A stretch of DNA of 64,000 nt. Source: Rhodococcus globerulus NBRC 14531 (GTDB lineage: Bacteria; Actinomycetota; Actinomycetes; Mycobacteriales; Mycobacteriaceae). The notes below the pieces were generated by a model. The model made no database searches. It was not told the origin of the DNA and saw only the letters and a list, made by a program, of their open reading frames with translations. A program made the translations under genes and the position numbers. The stretch spans positions 496,001-560,000 of the forward strand of contig NZ_BCWX01000002.1 in the NCBI RefSeq assembly GCF_001894805.1, written 5' to 3'. Below, piece by piece: positions 9,339 to 18,417 of this stretch. Position 1 is the stretch's first letter; each line of letters starts with the position of its first letter.

Positions 9339-10757
9339 GTGACCGCATCCGATAGTCCTGTGCCAGCAACTGCGACAAAATCCGGCGCCGAGGTCGACGT
9401 GACCGGCCGTCGTATCTTCGGGTTGGCGTTGCCTGCGCTAGGTGTGCTGGCAGCCGAGCCGCTCTATCTCCTGTTCGACATCGCAGTCGTGGGACGGCTC
9501 GGAGCCCTTCCGTTGGCGGGTCTGGCGGTGGGCGGGCTCATCTTGTCGTTGGTGAGCACTCAGTTGACGTTCCTCTCGTATGGAACCACCGCTCGCGCGG
9601 CTCGACTGCACGGCGCCGGCCGCGATCGCGAGGCGGTGGGTGAAGGTGTTCAGGCAACGTGGTTGGCGTTGGTGATCGGGCTGCTGTTGGTGGCGGTGGT
9701 GCAGGCGATTGCCGGGCCGTTGACGTCGGCGGTGGCGGGCGGTTCCGATATCGCGGATGCGGCCGAGAGTTGGTTGCGCATCGCGGTACTGGGTGTGCCG
9801 CTCATTCTGGTAGCCCTCGCCGGCAACGGTTGGATGCGAGGGCTGCAGAACACGATCCGTCCGCTGCGATTCGTTCTTGTGGGACTGGGGATTTCGGCAG
9901 TTCTGTGCCCGATCCTGGTTCACGGATTATGGGGTGCGCCGCGCCTCGAACTCGAAGGTTCGGCGGTTGCGAATCTTGTCGGTCAGAGTATTTCCGGCAT
10001 CTTGTTCGCGTGGGCGTTGTTCCGCGAACCAGTCTCGGTCAGACCACGTGTGTCGATCATGCGCGCGCAGATGGTCATGGGCCGCGATTTGATTCTCCGC
10101 AGCCTCGCTTTCCAAGCCTGTTTCGTGTCGGCTGCGGCGGTTGCGTCGCGATTCGGAGCAGCCGTGGTGGGCGCGCATCAGGTGGTTCTGCAGTTGTGGA
10201 ACCTGGTTGCGCTGCTTCTCGATTCATTGGCGATCGCCGCGCAGACGCTGATCGGGGCCGCGCTGGGAGGCGGATTTGCGGTTGCTGCCAAGAAAATGGC
10301 GTGGCGGATCACAGTGTGGTCGACGGTCTTCGCAGTGCTGTTGGCCGTTCTGTTTGCCGCCGGGCACTCGGTGATCCCGCAACTGTTCACGGCAGACGAC
10401 GAGGTGCTGGCGCAGATGTCGATCGCCTGGTGGTTCTTCGTCGCGATCATGCCGGTCGCGGGAGTCGTGTTTGCCCTCGACGGAGTTCTCCTCGGCGCCG
10501 GTGATGTGACCTTCATGAGAAATGCCACCATGGCGTGTGCGGTGGTCGGATTTCTGCCGGCAATCTGGATGTCGCTGGCCTTCGACTGGGGGTTGGCCGG
10601 AATCTGGGCGGGCCTGACCGTGTTTGTCGTACTGCGGATGATTGCGGTGTCCTGGCGTGCGCTGTCGGGAAAGTGGGCTGTGACGGGAACCGAGACAACT
10701 GCACATGCAGTCGAGCGTTCGAGTGAGGAAGCTGAGGGATCGTGGCAGCAAAGCTGA
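9339..10757 (+). CDS. dinF: MATE family efflux transporter, DinF-like
   Basis: A 12-helix MATE antiporter of the DinF branch, about 472 residues. GTG 9339 (VTASDSPVPAT) is preferred over the upstream TTG because that would overlap nrnA. The first helix region contains LALPALGVLAAEPLYLLFD followed by VVGRLGALPLAGLAVGG, both typical of MATE N-terminal lobes. It would export organic cations or other toxic compounds using an ion gradient. The gene order nrnA-dinF matches mycobacteria. The last 16 bases overlap the metallophosphoesterase gene. Confidence 0.9.
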   Translation: MTASDSPVPATATKSGAEVDVTGRRIFGLALPALGVLAAEPLYLLFDIAVVGRLGALPLAGLAVGGLILSLVSTQLTFLSYGTTARAARLHGAGRDREAVGEGVQATWLALVIGLLLVAVVQAIAGPLTSAVAGGSDIADAAESWLRIAVLGVPLILVALAGNGWMRGLQNTIRPLRFVLVGLGISAVLCPILVHGLWGAPRLELEGSAVANLVGQSISGILFAWALFREPVSVRPRVSIMRAQMVMGRDLILRSLAFQACFVSAAAVASRFGAAVVGAHQVVLQLWNLVALLLDSLAIAAQTLIGAALGGGFAVAAKKMAWRITVWSTVFAVLLAVLFAAGHSVIPQLFTADDEVLAQMSIAWWFFVAIMPVAGVVFALDGVLLGAGDVTFMRNATMACAVVGFLPAIWMSLAFDWGLAGIWAGLTVFVVLRMIAVSWRALSGKWAVTGTETTAHAVERSSEEAEGSWQQS

Positions 10758-11665
10758 TGGCAGTGAGCGACATCCATGTCGGTCACAACGGCAACAAGCC
10801 GATGACGGAGGACCTGTTCCCGGACTCGCCGGACGACTGGTTGATCCTGGCCGGCGACGTGTCGGAGAAGACCGACGATATTCGCTGGGCGCTCACGCTC
10901 CTGCGTTCGCGCTTCGCGAAGGTCATCTGGATTCCCGGCAACCACGAACTGTGGACCACGGCCAAGGACCCGGTGCAGATTCACGGCGCTCCGCGGTACG
11001 AGTACCTGGTCAACATGTGCCGCGAGATCGACGTCATCACGCCGGAGGATCCGTTCCCGGTGTGGGAGGGCGAAGACGGTCCGGTGACGCTCGTCCCGAT
11101 GTTCCTGCTCTACGACTACTCGTTCCTGCCCGTCGGGGCGCGAGACAAGGAACACGGCCTCGAGATCGCGCGGGACAAGAACGTCGTCGCCACCGACGAA
11201 TTTCTGCTGTCGTCGCAGCCGTACGCAACCCGCGACGCGTGGTGCCGTGCCCGCATCGCGTACACGCAGGAGCGTCTGGACGCGTTGCCCGAAGGTACGA
11301 AGACCGTGCTGATCAATCACTTTCCGTTGGTTCGTCAACCGACTGACGTGCTGATCTATCCGGAATTCGCGCTGTGGTGCGGTACGACGCTGACCGCGGA
11401 CTGGCATGTGAAATACAACGCCGTGTGCTCGGTCTACGGGCACCTGCACATCCCGCGAACCACCTACTACGACGGCGTCCGCTTCGAGGAAGTGTCGCTC
11501 GGATACCCACGGGAGTGGCGTCGGCGCGGCCTGCCCGAGAAACTGTTGCGGCAGATTCTGCCGGTGCCGGAGTACCCGCCGGGAACGTTGAACAAATGGG
11601 GCGGCCACTTCAAGGTGACGCCGGAGCAGGAAGCCGAAGTCGAGCGTATGCGCTCGGGTCGCTAG
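10742..11665 (+). CDS. Calcineurin-like metallophosphoesterase
   Basis: A 307-residue metallophosphoesterase. The metal-binding motifs are in order: SDIHVGHN, LAGDVSE, IPGNHELW, INHFP and VYGHLHIPRTTYYDG. It starts at GTG 10742 inside the end of dinF and is followed 14 bases later by pptT. In mycobacteria the same pair (this gene then pptT) is conserved. There the upstream gene has been proposed to oppose PptT by hydrolysing phosphopantetheine from acyl carrier proteins (AcpH activity). I infer the same role here from position, not from residues. It matters for this window because both would act on the siderophore NRPS. Confidence 0.88.
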   Translation: MAAKLMAVSDIHVGHNGNKPMTEDLFPDSPDDWLILAGDVSEKTDDIRWALTLLRSRFAKVIWIPGNHELWTTAKDPVQIHGAPRYEYLVNMCREIDVITPEDPFPVWEGEDGPVTLVPMFLLYDYSFLPVGARDKEHGLEIARDKNVVATDEFLLSSQPYATRDAWCRARIAYTQERLDALPEGTKTVLINHFPLVRQPTDVLIYPEFALWCGTTLTADWHVKYNAVCSVYGHLHIPRTTYYDGVRFEEVSLGYPREWRRRGLPEKLLRQILPVPEYPPGTLNKWGGHFKVTPEQEAEVERMRSGR

Positions 11666-11679
11666 AAAGGCACCGACAC

Positions 11680-12339
11680 GTGATCGAACAGATTCTGCCC
11701 GGCGGCATCGCGATTGCCGAGGCGTTCGAGGATCCGCCTGGACTTGTCCCGCATCCCAGCGAAGAGGCGCTGATCGGCCGTGCGGTGGAGAAGCGTCGTC
11801 GCGAATTCGTGACGACGCGCAATCTTGCCCGCACCGCCATGGGGAAACTGGGTGTCCCGGCGGCCCCCGTCATGCGGGGGGAGCGGGGAGCGCCGTTGTG
11901 GCCGAAAGGCGTTGTCGGCAGCCTCGCGCACTGCGACGGATATCGCGGCGCGGTGCTGGCGTACTCGATGCAGGTTCGTTCGCTCGGTATCGACGCCGAA
12001 CCCCACGGACCGTTGCCGGACGGGGTGCTTCCGGCCGTCAGCATCGAGGACGAGCGCACCTGGCTGGGCGAGCAGGCCGGCGACGGTCGCGTCCACTGGG
12101 ATCGAATCCTGTTCTGCGCCAAGGAAGCCACGTACAAGGCGTGGTTCCCCCTGACACAACGGTGGTTGGGGTTCGAGGACGCACACATCACGTTCGAATC
12201 CGAATCGGATACGTCTGGCACGTTCCGATCCAAGTTGTTGGTCCCGGGGGAGACGACCTCCGGTGCGCCGCTCACCGAATTCGACGGTAGGTGGATGGTG
12301 TCCGACGGACTGATCCTGACGGCAATTTCGGTGCAGTGA
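11680..12339 (+). CDS. pptT: 4'-phosphopantetheinyl transferase, PptT/Sfp type
   Basis: This enzyme moves phosphopantetheine from CoA to a serine of carrier domains in NRPS, PKS and related proteins. The 219 residues contain the Sfp/EntD signatures GSLAHCDGY, SLGIDAEPH and the metal/CoA motif FCAKEATYKAW. GTG 11680 gives the compact start VIEQILPGG and follows AGAAAGG. It is probably the transferase that activates the aryl carrier protein and the three T domains of the NRPS at 49810-62262. As in mycobacteria, it would also serve mycolic-acid synthesis, so it is likely essential. Confidence 0.93.
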   Translation: MIEQILPGGIAIAEAFEDPPGLVPHPSEEALIGRAVEKRRREFVTTRNLARTAMGKLGVPAAPVMRGERGAPLWPKGVVGSLAHCDGYRGAVLAYSMQVRSLGIDAEPHGPLPDGVLPAVSIEDERTWLGEQAGDGRVHWDRILFCAKEATYKAWFPLTQRWLGFEDAHITFESESDTSGTFRSKLLVPGETTSGAPLTEFDGRWMVSDGLILTAISVQ

Positions 12340-12363
12340 GTCCGGCTGGCAGAATCGAGACCC

Positions 12364-13287
12364 GTGTCAGCTCGCGAAAAGCCTTCCTCCGGACTTGTCG
12401 GCGCCGGAATCTTGATCGTCGACAAAGAAGCAGGCCTCACCAGCCATGACGTAGTGGCCCGGTGCCGCAAGCTGTTGAATACTCGCAAGGTCGGCCATGC
12501 GGGAACGCTTGATCCCATGGCAACCGGTGTGCTGGTTCTCGGCGTGGAGCGTGCCACCAAACTGCTCGGACTGCTGGCACTGACCACCAAGGCGTATTCG
12601 GCGACCATCCGGTTGGGTGCGTCGACGACCACCGACGACGCGGAAGGTGAAGTACTCACCTCAACGGATGCGTCGGCCGTGACGGATGAGGAGATCGCCG
12701 CAGTAGTGGCGACGCTGACCGGTGACATCGAGCAGATCCCGGCCAGTGTCAGCGCCATCAAGGTGGACGGTCAGCGGGCTCACGCTCTGGTACGAGCCGG
12801 TGAAACCGTCGAACTTGCCGCGCGTCCGGTGACGGTGTCGACGTTCGAGATTCTTGCCCGACGCGACATCGAGGGCGGATTTGTCGACCTCGACGTCGAC
12901 GTGGAGTGCTCGTCCGGCACTTACATTCGTTCGCTGGCGCGTGATCTCGGGCGAACGTTGGGTGTCGGCGGTCATCTGACGGCACTGCGTCGCACGCGCG
13001 TCGGACCGTTCACTCTCGAACACGCGCGCACGCTCGAAGATCTCGCCGAGGCTCCCGGCGTGAGTCTCGATATCGACCAGGCCGCCCAGACTGCGTTCCC
13101 ACACCGTCAGATCACAGTGGCCGAGGCCGAAGCCATCAGCCAGGGGCGGTGGCTCGAACCGATCGGGCTCAAAGGTGTCTACGCGGCCATCGATCCCAGC
13201 GGCCATACGATTGCCCTGCTGCAGGAAAAGGGAAAGCGTGCGAGCTCGGTCATGGTCGTCCGCCCGGCGACACTGCGTCAAGATTAG
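12364..13287 (+). CDS. truB: tRNA pseudouridine-55 synthase TruB
   Basis: TruB makes pseudouridine 55 in the T-arm of elongator tRNAs. The 307-residue protein has the family core: GILIVDKEAGLTSHDVV, then the catalytic-aspartate motif VGHAGTLDPMATGVL (about residues 39-53), and CSSGTYIRSLARDLG. The start is GTG 12364. It follows pptT by 24 bases and converges on the DtxR-family regulator, whose stop is 19 bases away; I see no convincing terminator in that short gap. Confidence 0.97.
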   Translation: MSAREKPSSGLVGAGILIVDKEAGLTSHDVVARCRKLLNTRKVGHAGTLDPMATGVLVLGVERATKLLGLLALTTKAYSATIRLGASTTTDDAEGEVLTSTDASAVTDEEIAAVVATLTGDIEQIPASVSAIKVDGQRAHALVRAGETVELAARPVTVSTFEILARRDIEGGFVDLDVDVECSSGTYIRSLARDLGRTLGVGGHLTALRRTRVGPFTLEHARTLEDLAEAPGVSLDIDQAAQTAFPHRQITVAEAEAISQGRWLEPIGLKGVYAAIDPSGHTIALLQEKGKRASSVMVVRPATLRQD

Positions 13288-13306
13288 TCACTCCGGACCA
13301 GGCTAT

Positions 13307-14068
13307 TCAGACCAGCCAGATGGCTTGGGCGACAGGGCTTCCCAGATCTATACAGTCGGGGTTGTCGCCCAAGCGTACGGAGACGGTGCCGGCAAAATCG
13401 CGACGCTCCTCCACGGTGATCTCGACGTCGAGTGTGACGCCGACGGAATCGAAGTAGCGAAGCATCTCCGGATCGGAGTCGGAAATACGCGCAACCCGCC
13501 CGCGCTCACCGTTGGCGAAGTCGCTGAGCTGGCGCGCCGGGGGAGTGGGAATCGACCCGTCGGCGGCCGGGATGGGGTCGCCGTGCGGATCGCGTTCGGG
13601 GAAGCCGAGTTTGGCATCGATGCGCGAGATCATCAGGTCGGAGACGGCGTGCTCGAGAATTTCGGCTTCGTCGTGAACCTCGTCCCAGCCGTAGCCGAGT
13701 TCGTGAACGAGATACGTTTCGAGCAATCGGTGGCGTCGCACCATGGAGACAGCTGCCGCCCGGCCAGTGTCCGTCAACGCGATCGATCCGTATCGGGCGT
13801 GATCGACCAGACCCTGATCGGACAGTTTGCGGATGGCTTCGGACACCGTGGAGGCGGAGACGCCCATCTTCTCGGACAGCAACTTCGTGGAGATGCGTTC
13901 GAGTGACCACTCCTGAATGGTCCAGATGACCTTCAGGTAGTCCTGCGCGACCGAGGACAGTGCAAGCGTGTCGATCGATCCGTCCGGGTGGGAATCCGCG
14001 TCGCCGGATTCGGCGGCACCATCCGGTGCAGAGTGTGTATCGGAGGGTCCAGTCTTGTGAGCTGCCAC
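13307..14068 (-). CDS. DtxR-family metalloregulator (SirR/MntR-like)
   Basis: A 253-residue metal-dependent repressor with winged-helix N-terminal domain (LSSVAQDYLKVIW, then STVSEAIRKLSDQGLV), dimerisation helices (HRLLETYLVHELGYGWDEVHDEAE) and a C-terminal SH3-like FeoA domain. The first ~35 residues are a hydrophilic extension unlike IdeR. The mycobacterial gene at the same position, between truB and ribF, is SirR/MntR-like and associated with manganese. It is therefore more likely a manganese regulator than the iron regulator that would control the siderophore genes. It is divergent from ribF. Confidence 0.85.
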   Translation of the reverse strand: MAAHKTGPSDTHSAPDGAAESGDADSHPDGSIDTLALSSVAQDYLKVIWTIQEWSLERISTKLLSEKMGVSASTVSEAIRKLSDQGLVDHARYGSIALTDTGRAAAVSMVRRHRLLETYLVHELGYGWDEVHDEAEILEHAVSDLMISRIDAKLGFPERDPHGDPIPAADGSIPTPPARQLSDFANGERGRVARISDSDPEMLRYFDSVGVTLDVEITVEERRDFAGTVSVRLGDNPDCIDLGSPVAQAIWLV

Positions 14069-14073
14069 GACAC

Positions 14074-14092
14074 TTAGCTTAGGCTACGAATT
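14074..14092. promoter_or_regulatory. Possible DtxR-family operator upstream of the regulator gene
   Basis: The sequence TTAGCTTAGGCTACGAATT resembles the left and central part of the IdeR/DtxR consensus (12 of 19 matches to TTAGGTTAGGCTAACCTAA) and contains TAGC-TTAG-GCTA. It lies six bases upstream of the regulator start codon, a good place for autoregulation. The right half is poor, so this is tentative. Confidence 0.35.
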
Positions 14093-14185
14093 GCGGAAGT
14101 TCCGTACCTGCGACGTAGTGCAGTGGCAGACCGCTCGGCGGGTCCAACCGAAACTACTGACGGTGCGCCCCGTAGGCTGCCTTTC

Positions 14186-15166
14186 GTGCTGAGGTGGCGT
14201 GGTCTCGACGAAGTTCCGGCCGATTGGGGTCGTTGTGTGCTCACTATCGGTGTGTTCGACGGTGTGCACCGTGGGCATGCCCAATTAATTGCCCGGGCAG
14301 TAGCCGCGGCGCGAAAGCGCGGGGTTCCCAGTGTGCTCATGACGTTCGATCCGCACCCCATGGAAGTTGTGCGACCGGGTAGTCATCCGGCTCAGTTGAC
14401 GACGCTGGCGCGTCGTGCGGAATTGGCCGAAGAGTTGGGCATCGACGTCTTCTGCGTCATGCCGTTCACCGCGGATTTCATGAAGCTGACTCCGGAGCGG
14501 TACGTCCACGAAATCCTGGTGGAGCGCCTGCACGTTGCCGAGGTTGTCGTGGGCGACAACTTCACGTTCGGCAAGAAAGCCCTGGGTAACGTCGATCTGC
14601 TTCGCGAAATGGGCGATCGATTCGGATTTGCCGTCGACGGTGTCCAATTGCTCGCCGAGCATGCGGTGACGTTCTCGTCGACCTACATTCGCTCGTGCGT
14701 CGACGCCGGTGACATGGCTGCGGCAACCGAGGCGCTCGGTCGACCGCATCGCGTCGAAGGTGTTGTGGTGCACGGCGACAAGCGTGGCCGTGAACTCGGA
14801 TTTCCGACGGCAAACGTTGCGCCTCCGGTGTTCTCGGCTATTCCGGCCGACGGCGTTTACGCGGCCTGGTTCAGCGTTCTGGGGGCAGACGAGGAGTTGG
14901 GCACGCTCGTACCGGGAAAGCGGTACAAGTCGGCAGTGTCCGTCGGCACCAATCCGACATTCTCCGGTCGCGCTCGCACCGTCGAGGCTTTTGTTCTCGA
15001 CGCCGACGCAGATCTGTACGGACAACATGTCGCCGTCGACCTGGTGGCGCGGATCCGTGGGATGGAGAAGTTCGATTCCATCGAGTCGTTGATCGCGGAA
15101 ATGAATCGCGATGTCGAGCGCGCTCGTGAAATTCTGGATCACGACTCGGAACAGAGCGTCGGCTGA
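14186..15166 (+). CDS. ribF: Bifunctional riboflavin kinase / FAD synthetase
   Basis: RibF makes FMN and FAD from riboflavin. The 326-residue protein has an N-terminal nucleotidyltransferase domain (TIGVFDGVHRGHAQLI, FDPHPMEVVRPG, STYIRSCVDAGDM) and a C-terminal flavokinase domain (GRELGFPTANV, SVGTNPTF, KFDSIESL). GTG 14186 gives the start VLRWRGLDEVP found in mycobacterial RibF. A longer in-frame GTG at 14123 is possible. There is no clear Shine-Dalgarno sequence, but TAGGCT at 14173-14178 ends seven bases before GTG 14186, so a leaderless mRNA is plausible. rpsO follows. Confidence 0.94.
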   Translation: MLRWRGLDEVPADWGRCVLTIGVFDGVHRGHAQLIARAVAAARKRGVPSVLMTFDPHPMEVVRPGSHPAQLTTLARRAELAEELGIDVFCVMPFTADFMKLTPERYVHEILVERLHVAEVVVGDNFTFGKKALGNVDLLREMGDRFGFAVDGVQLLAEHAVTFSSTYIRSCVDAGDMAAATEALGRPHRVEGVVVHGDKRGRELGFPTANVAPPVFSAIPADGVYAAWFSVLGADEELGTLVPGKRYKSAVSVGTNPTFSGRARTVEAFVLDADADLYGQHVAVDLVARIRGMEKFDSIESLIAEMNRDVERAREILDHDSEQSVG

Positions 15167-15323
15167 CGCCCGGGAACAGAGTGTCGGCTGACACACTTGC
15201 CGTCGACCGGTAAATCGATCGCAACGGTCCTGGTAGAATCTTCTCTCGGTGTGTGCTGCGGTTTGCGGCGGCCGCGTCCGATCTAGTTCCTTTCACGCAA
15301 ACGTCATCACAGGAGTGAATCAA

Positions 15324-15593
15324 GTGGCATTGACCACGGAAGAAAAGAAGGCCGTTCTCGGCGAGTACGGCTTGCATGAGACCGACACGGGATCGCCCGA
15401 AGCTCAGGTGGCAATGCTCACCAAGCGCATCACCGATCTCACCGAGCACCTCAAGACCCACAAGCATGACCACCACTCACGTCGTGGACTGCTCTTGATG
15501 GTCGGTCGTCGTCGTCGTCTGCTCAAGTACGTGGCAAAGACGGACGTCGCTCGTTACCGTGCGCTCATCGAGCGCCTCGGCCTGCGTCGCTAG
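15324..15593 (+). CDS. rpsO: 30S ribosomal protein S15
   Basis: S15 is a primary 16S rRNA-binding protein of the small subunit. The 89 residues from GTG 15324 ([20 protein letters not shown]) include the conserved [10 protein letters not shown] and [23 protein letters not shown] at 15311-15315 supports this start over the longer open frame. It is followed by pnp after 426 bases, the usual rpsO-pnp pairing. Confidence 0.98.
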   Translation: MALTTEEKKAVLGEYGLHETDTGSPEAQVAMLTKRITDLTEHLKTHKHDHHSRRGLLLMVGRRRRLLKYVAKTDVARYRALIERLGLRR

Positions 15594-15655
15594 ATTTTGT
15601 CACGACGCTGATCGAAAGCAACACGGCAGGCTCCGGTTTGCCGAACACTCCGTTA

Positions 15656-15691
15656 GCCGGCGAAGCCACGCATATACTGGGCTTCGCTGGC
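15656..15691 (+). terminator. Hairpin after rpsO
   Basis: A 12-base-pair stem (GCCGGCGAAGCC at 15656-15667 with GGCTTCGCTGGC at 15680-15691, one G-U pair) with a 12-base loop, followed by TTTCGG. It lies 62 bases after the rpsO stop codon. It could be a terminator or a processing hairpin between rpsO and pnp. Confidence 0.6.
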
Positions 15692-15703
15692 TTTCGGCGT
15701 TAG

Positions 15704-15720
15704 CTGCCGCAAGGCAGTTT
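15704..15720 (+). terminator. Short GCAA-loop hairpin with T run
   Basis: CTGCC at 15704-15708 pairs with GGCAG at 15713-15717 across a GCAA tetraloop and is followed by TTT. It is too small to be a strong terminator by itself but sits 13 bases behind the larger hairpin and may reinforce it. Confidence 0.4.
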
Positions 15721-16019
15721 CCGCTGTCGGCGCATTTGCACAGTTGGTGCAGTGCGAAGTCAGCACACCGTATGCATCAGAGAACGTGGTGTCGGTTGTC
15801 GGTAGTGGTTCTCCGGACCGGGCGAATGCCCTGTGGTTCCGGCGGACTTCGATCGACGGCCGCCCCGAACGTCAGTGACGTCCCGAAGCAGAGACCAGTT
15901 CGCACGTAGGAACCTCTGCAATTCAAGAGGGGGACGTCCCTCGGTGCGCAGTTTCCACCAGGAGGGTGGGAACGCCCGCGCGGGTACGGCGAAGACGAGA
16001 GGGAAGTGAAGAGAAAAAG

Positions 16020-18290
16020 ATGACAGAGAATTCCGTAGTAGAGGTCGACGAAGGCGTGTTCGAATCCACCGCCGTGATCGACAACGGGTCCTTCGGTACC
16101 CGCACCATCCGTTTCGAGACCGGACGCCTTGCTCAGCAGGCCGCCGGTGCCGTCGTTGCCTACCTGGACGACGAGACCATGCTGCTGTCCGCCACGAGCG
16201 CCAGCAAGCACCCCAAGGAGCATTTCGACTTCTTCCCCCTGACGGTGGACGTCGAAGAGCGCATGTACGCAGCGGGCCGCATCCCCGGCTCGTTCTTCCG
16301 TCGTGAGGGACGCCCCTCCACCGACGCGATCCTGACCTGCCGCCTCATCGACCGGCCGCTGCGCCCGTCGTTCGTCGACGGTCTGCGTAACGAGATCCAG
16401 GTCGTCGTCACGGTCATGAGCCTCAACCCGCAGGATCTGTACGACGTCGTGGCTATCAACGCCGCATCCGCGTCGACGCAGATCGCGGGCTTGCCGTTCT
16501 CCGGTCCTGTCGGTGGCGTGCGCGTTGCACTCATCGTCTCCGAGGACAACAAGGCCGGCCAGTGGGTTGCATTCCCGACGGTCGATCAGCTCGAGAACGC
16601 CGTCTTCGACATGGTCGTCGCCGGCCGCGTCGTTTCCGGCAGCGGTGACAACGCCGACGTCGCGATCATGATGGTCGAGGCCGAGGCCACCGACAACGTC
16701 ATCGCGAAGATCGCCGACGGCGCTCAGGCTCCCACCGAGACAATCGTCGCCGAAGGCCTCGAGGCTGCCAAGCCGTTCATCGCCCGTCTGTGCGCTGCGC
16801 AGGCAGCACTGGCATCCAAGGCTGCAAAGCCCACGGGTGACTACCCGGTCTTCCCGGCGTACCAGGACGACGTATTTGCTGCCGTCGAGGCTGCTGCGTC
16901 CGAAAAGCTCAATGCCGCACTGACAATCGCTGGCAAGCAGGAACGCGACGACAAGACCGACGAGGTCAAGGTCGAGGTTCTCGAGCAGGTTGCACCGAAC
17001 TTCGAAGGCCGCGAGAAGGAACTGGGAGCAGCGTTCCGCTCGCTCACCAAGAAGCTGGTTCGCCAGCGCATCCTGCGCGATCAGTTCCGCATCGACGGCC
17101 GCGGCGTCACGGACATCCGTTCGCTGTCCGCCGAGGTTGCGATCATCCCGCGCGCACACGGTTCCGCACTGTTCGAGCGCGGCGAGACCCAGATCCTGGG
17201 TGTCACCACACTCGACATGGTGAAGATGGCTCAGCAGGTCGACTCGCTCGGCCCCGAGACCAGCAAGCGCTACATGCACCACTACAACTTCCCGCCGTAC
17301 TCCACCGGTGAGACGGGTCGCGTCGGTTCGCCGAAGCGTCGCGAAATCGGTCACGGCGCACTTGCTGAGCGCGCACTCATGCCGGTTCTGCCCAGCGTCG
17401 AAGAGTTCCCGTACGCGATTCGCCAGGTCTCCGAGGCGCTGAGCTCCAACGGTTCCACCTCGATGGGCTCCGTGTGTGCTTCCACGCTTGCACTGCTCAA
17501 CGCCGGTGTGCCGCTGAAGGCTCCGGTTGCCGGTATCGCCATGGGCCTCGTCTCCGACCAGGTCGACGGCGAAACCCGTTACGTGGCACTGACGGACATC
17601 CTCGGCGCCGAAGATGCTTTCGGTGACATGGACTTCAAGGTTGCCGGTACCAAGGACTTCGTCACGGCTCTGCAGCTGGACACGAAGCTCGACGGCATCC
17701 CGTCCAAGGTCCTCGCCGGCGCACTCGCGCAGGCCAAGGATGCTCGTACCACGATCCTCGAGGTCATGGCAGAGGCCATCGACACCCCGGACGAGATGAG
17801 CCCGTTTGCACCTCGCGTGACGGCCATCAAGGTCCCGGTCGACAAGATCGGCGAGGTCATCGGCCCCAAGGGCAAGATGATCAACTCCATCACCGAGCAG
17901 ACCGGTGCCAACATCTCCATCGAAGACGACGGCACCGTGTTCGTCGGCGCCACCGATGGACCGTCTGCACAGGCCGCGATCGACATGATCAACGCCATCG
18001 CCAACCCGCAGCTCCCCAAGGTCGGCGAGCGGTTCCTGGGCACGGTCGTCAAGACCACCGCCTTCGGTGCCTTCGTCTCGCTCCTGCCGGGTCGCGACGG
18101 TTTGGTGCACATCTCCAAGCTGGGCAGTGGCAAGCGTATTGCCAAGGTCGAAGACGTGGTCAACGTCGGATCCAAGATCCGTGTCGAGATCGCCGATATC
18201 GATGCTCGCGGCAAGATCTCGCTGATCCCCGTGGAAGAGGGCAACGACGACGCTGCCGCTCCGGCTGCTGAAGAGGCTGCTTCCGAGTAG
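16020..18290 (+). CDS. pnp: Polyribonucleotide nucleotidyltransferase (PNPase)
   Basis: PNPase degrades RNA from the 3' end by phosphorolysis and can add tails. ATG 16020 ([12 protein letters not shown]) is preceded by GAAGAGAAAAAG and preferred over an upstream in-frame start at 15966. The 756-residue protein has two RNase PH-like domains separated by a helical linker, then a KH domain ([18 protein letters not shown]) and an S1 domain ([19 protein letters not shown]). Active-site region [23 protein letters not shown] is split here for length: [12 protein letters not shown] then [16 protein letters not shown] strong hairpin follows; pepR is downstream as in mycobacteria. Confidence 0.98.
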   Translation: MTENSVVEVDEGVFESTAVIDNGSFGTRTIRFETGRLAQQAAGAVVAYLDDETMLLSATSASKHPKEHFDFFPLTVDVEERMYAAGRIPGSFFRREGRPSTDAILTCRLIDRPLRPSFVDGLRNEIQVVVTVMSLNPQDLYDVVAINAASASTQIAGLPFSGPVGGVRVALIVSEDNKAGQWVAFPTVDQLENAVFDMVVAGRVVSGSGDNADVAIMMVEAEATDNVIAKIADGAQAPTETIVAEGLEAAKPFIARLCAAQAALASKAAKPTGDYPVFPAYQDDVFAAVEAAASEKLNAALTIAGKQERDDKTDEVKVEVLEQVAPNFEGREKELGAAFRSLTKKLVRQRILRDQFRIDGRGVTDIRSLSAEVAIIPRAHGSALFERGETQILGVTTLDMVKMAQQVDSLGPETSKRYMHHYNFPPYSTGETGRVGSPKRREIGHGALAERALMPVLPSVEEFPYAIRQVSEALSSNGSTSMGSVCASTLALLNAGVPLKAPVAGIAMGLVSDQVDGETRYVALTDILGAEDAFGDMDFKVAGTKDFVTALQLDTKLDGIPSKVLAGALAQAKDARTTILEVMAEAIDTPDEMSPFAPRVTAIKVPVDKIGEVIGPKGKMINSITEQTGANISIEDDGTVFVGATDGPSAQAAIDMINAIANPQLPKVGERFLGTVVKTTAFGAFVSLLPGRDGLVHISKLGSGKRIAKVEDVVNVGSKIRVEIADIDARGKISLIPVEEGNDDAAAPAAEEAASE

Positions 18291-18310
18291 CACTTCTTCT
18301 CGGTTTGTTC

Positions 18311-18348
18311 GATGCGGCCCCGCGCGGATTTCCGTGCGGGGCCGCATC
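18311..18348 (+). terminator. Strong GC-rich hairpin after pnp
   Basis: The arms GATGCGGCCCCGCGCGGA (18311-18328) and TCCGTGCGGGGCCGCATC (18331-18348) pair along 18 positions with one G-U. It starts 20 bases after the pnp stop codon. No U tract follows. It is a likely terminator ahead of pepR. Confidence 0.8.
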
Positions 18349-18417
18349 TGTACTGTCTGTAGACACATACTTTCCGGACCTGATCATTCTCCGCACCGAG
18401 GACTGCTGAACTTTTTC

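Larger units (their letters stand above)
15594..16019 (+). other. rpsO-pnp intergenic region
   Basis: This 426-base gap holds two hairpins near its left end (listed separately) and a long leader for pnp. I see no credible small gene. Around 15900-15965 there are purine-rich stretches (gagggggacgtccctc) that could fold locally. In other bacteria the rpsO-pnp gap carries a terminator and an RNase III site used by PNPase to limit its own mRNA; the layout here would suit the same kind of control, but that is inference. Confidence 0.5.

Noticed and set aside
13307-14068. DtxR-family gene as IdeR, the direct regulator of the siderophore genes
   Set aside because: Its position between truB and ribF, and its longer hydrophilic N terminus, match the SirR/MntR-like protein, not IdeR; ideR is expected elsewhere in the genome.
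15777-18368. 863-codon open frame on the minus strand across pnp
   Set aside because: Antisense shadow of a clear pnp gene, rich in Asp/Gly/Leu, with no recognisable domain.
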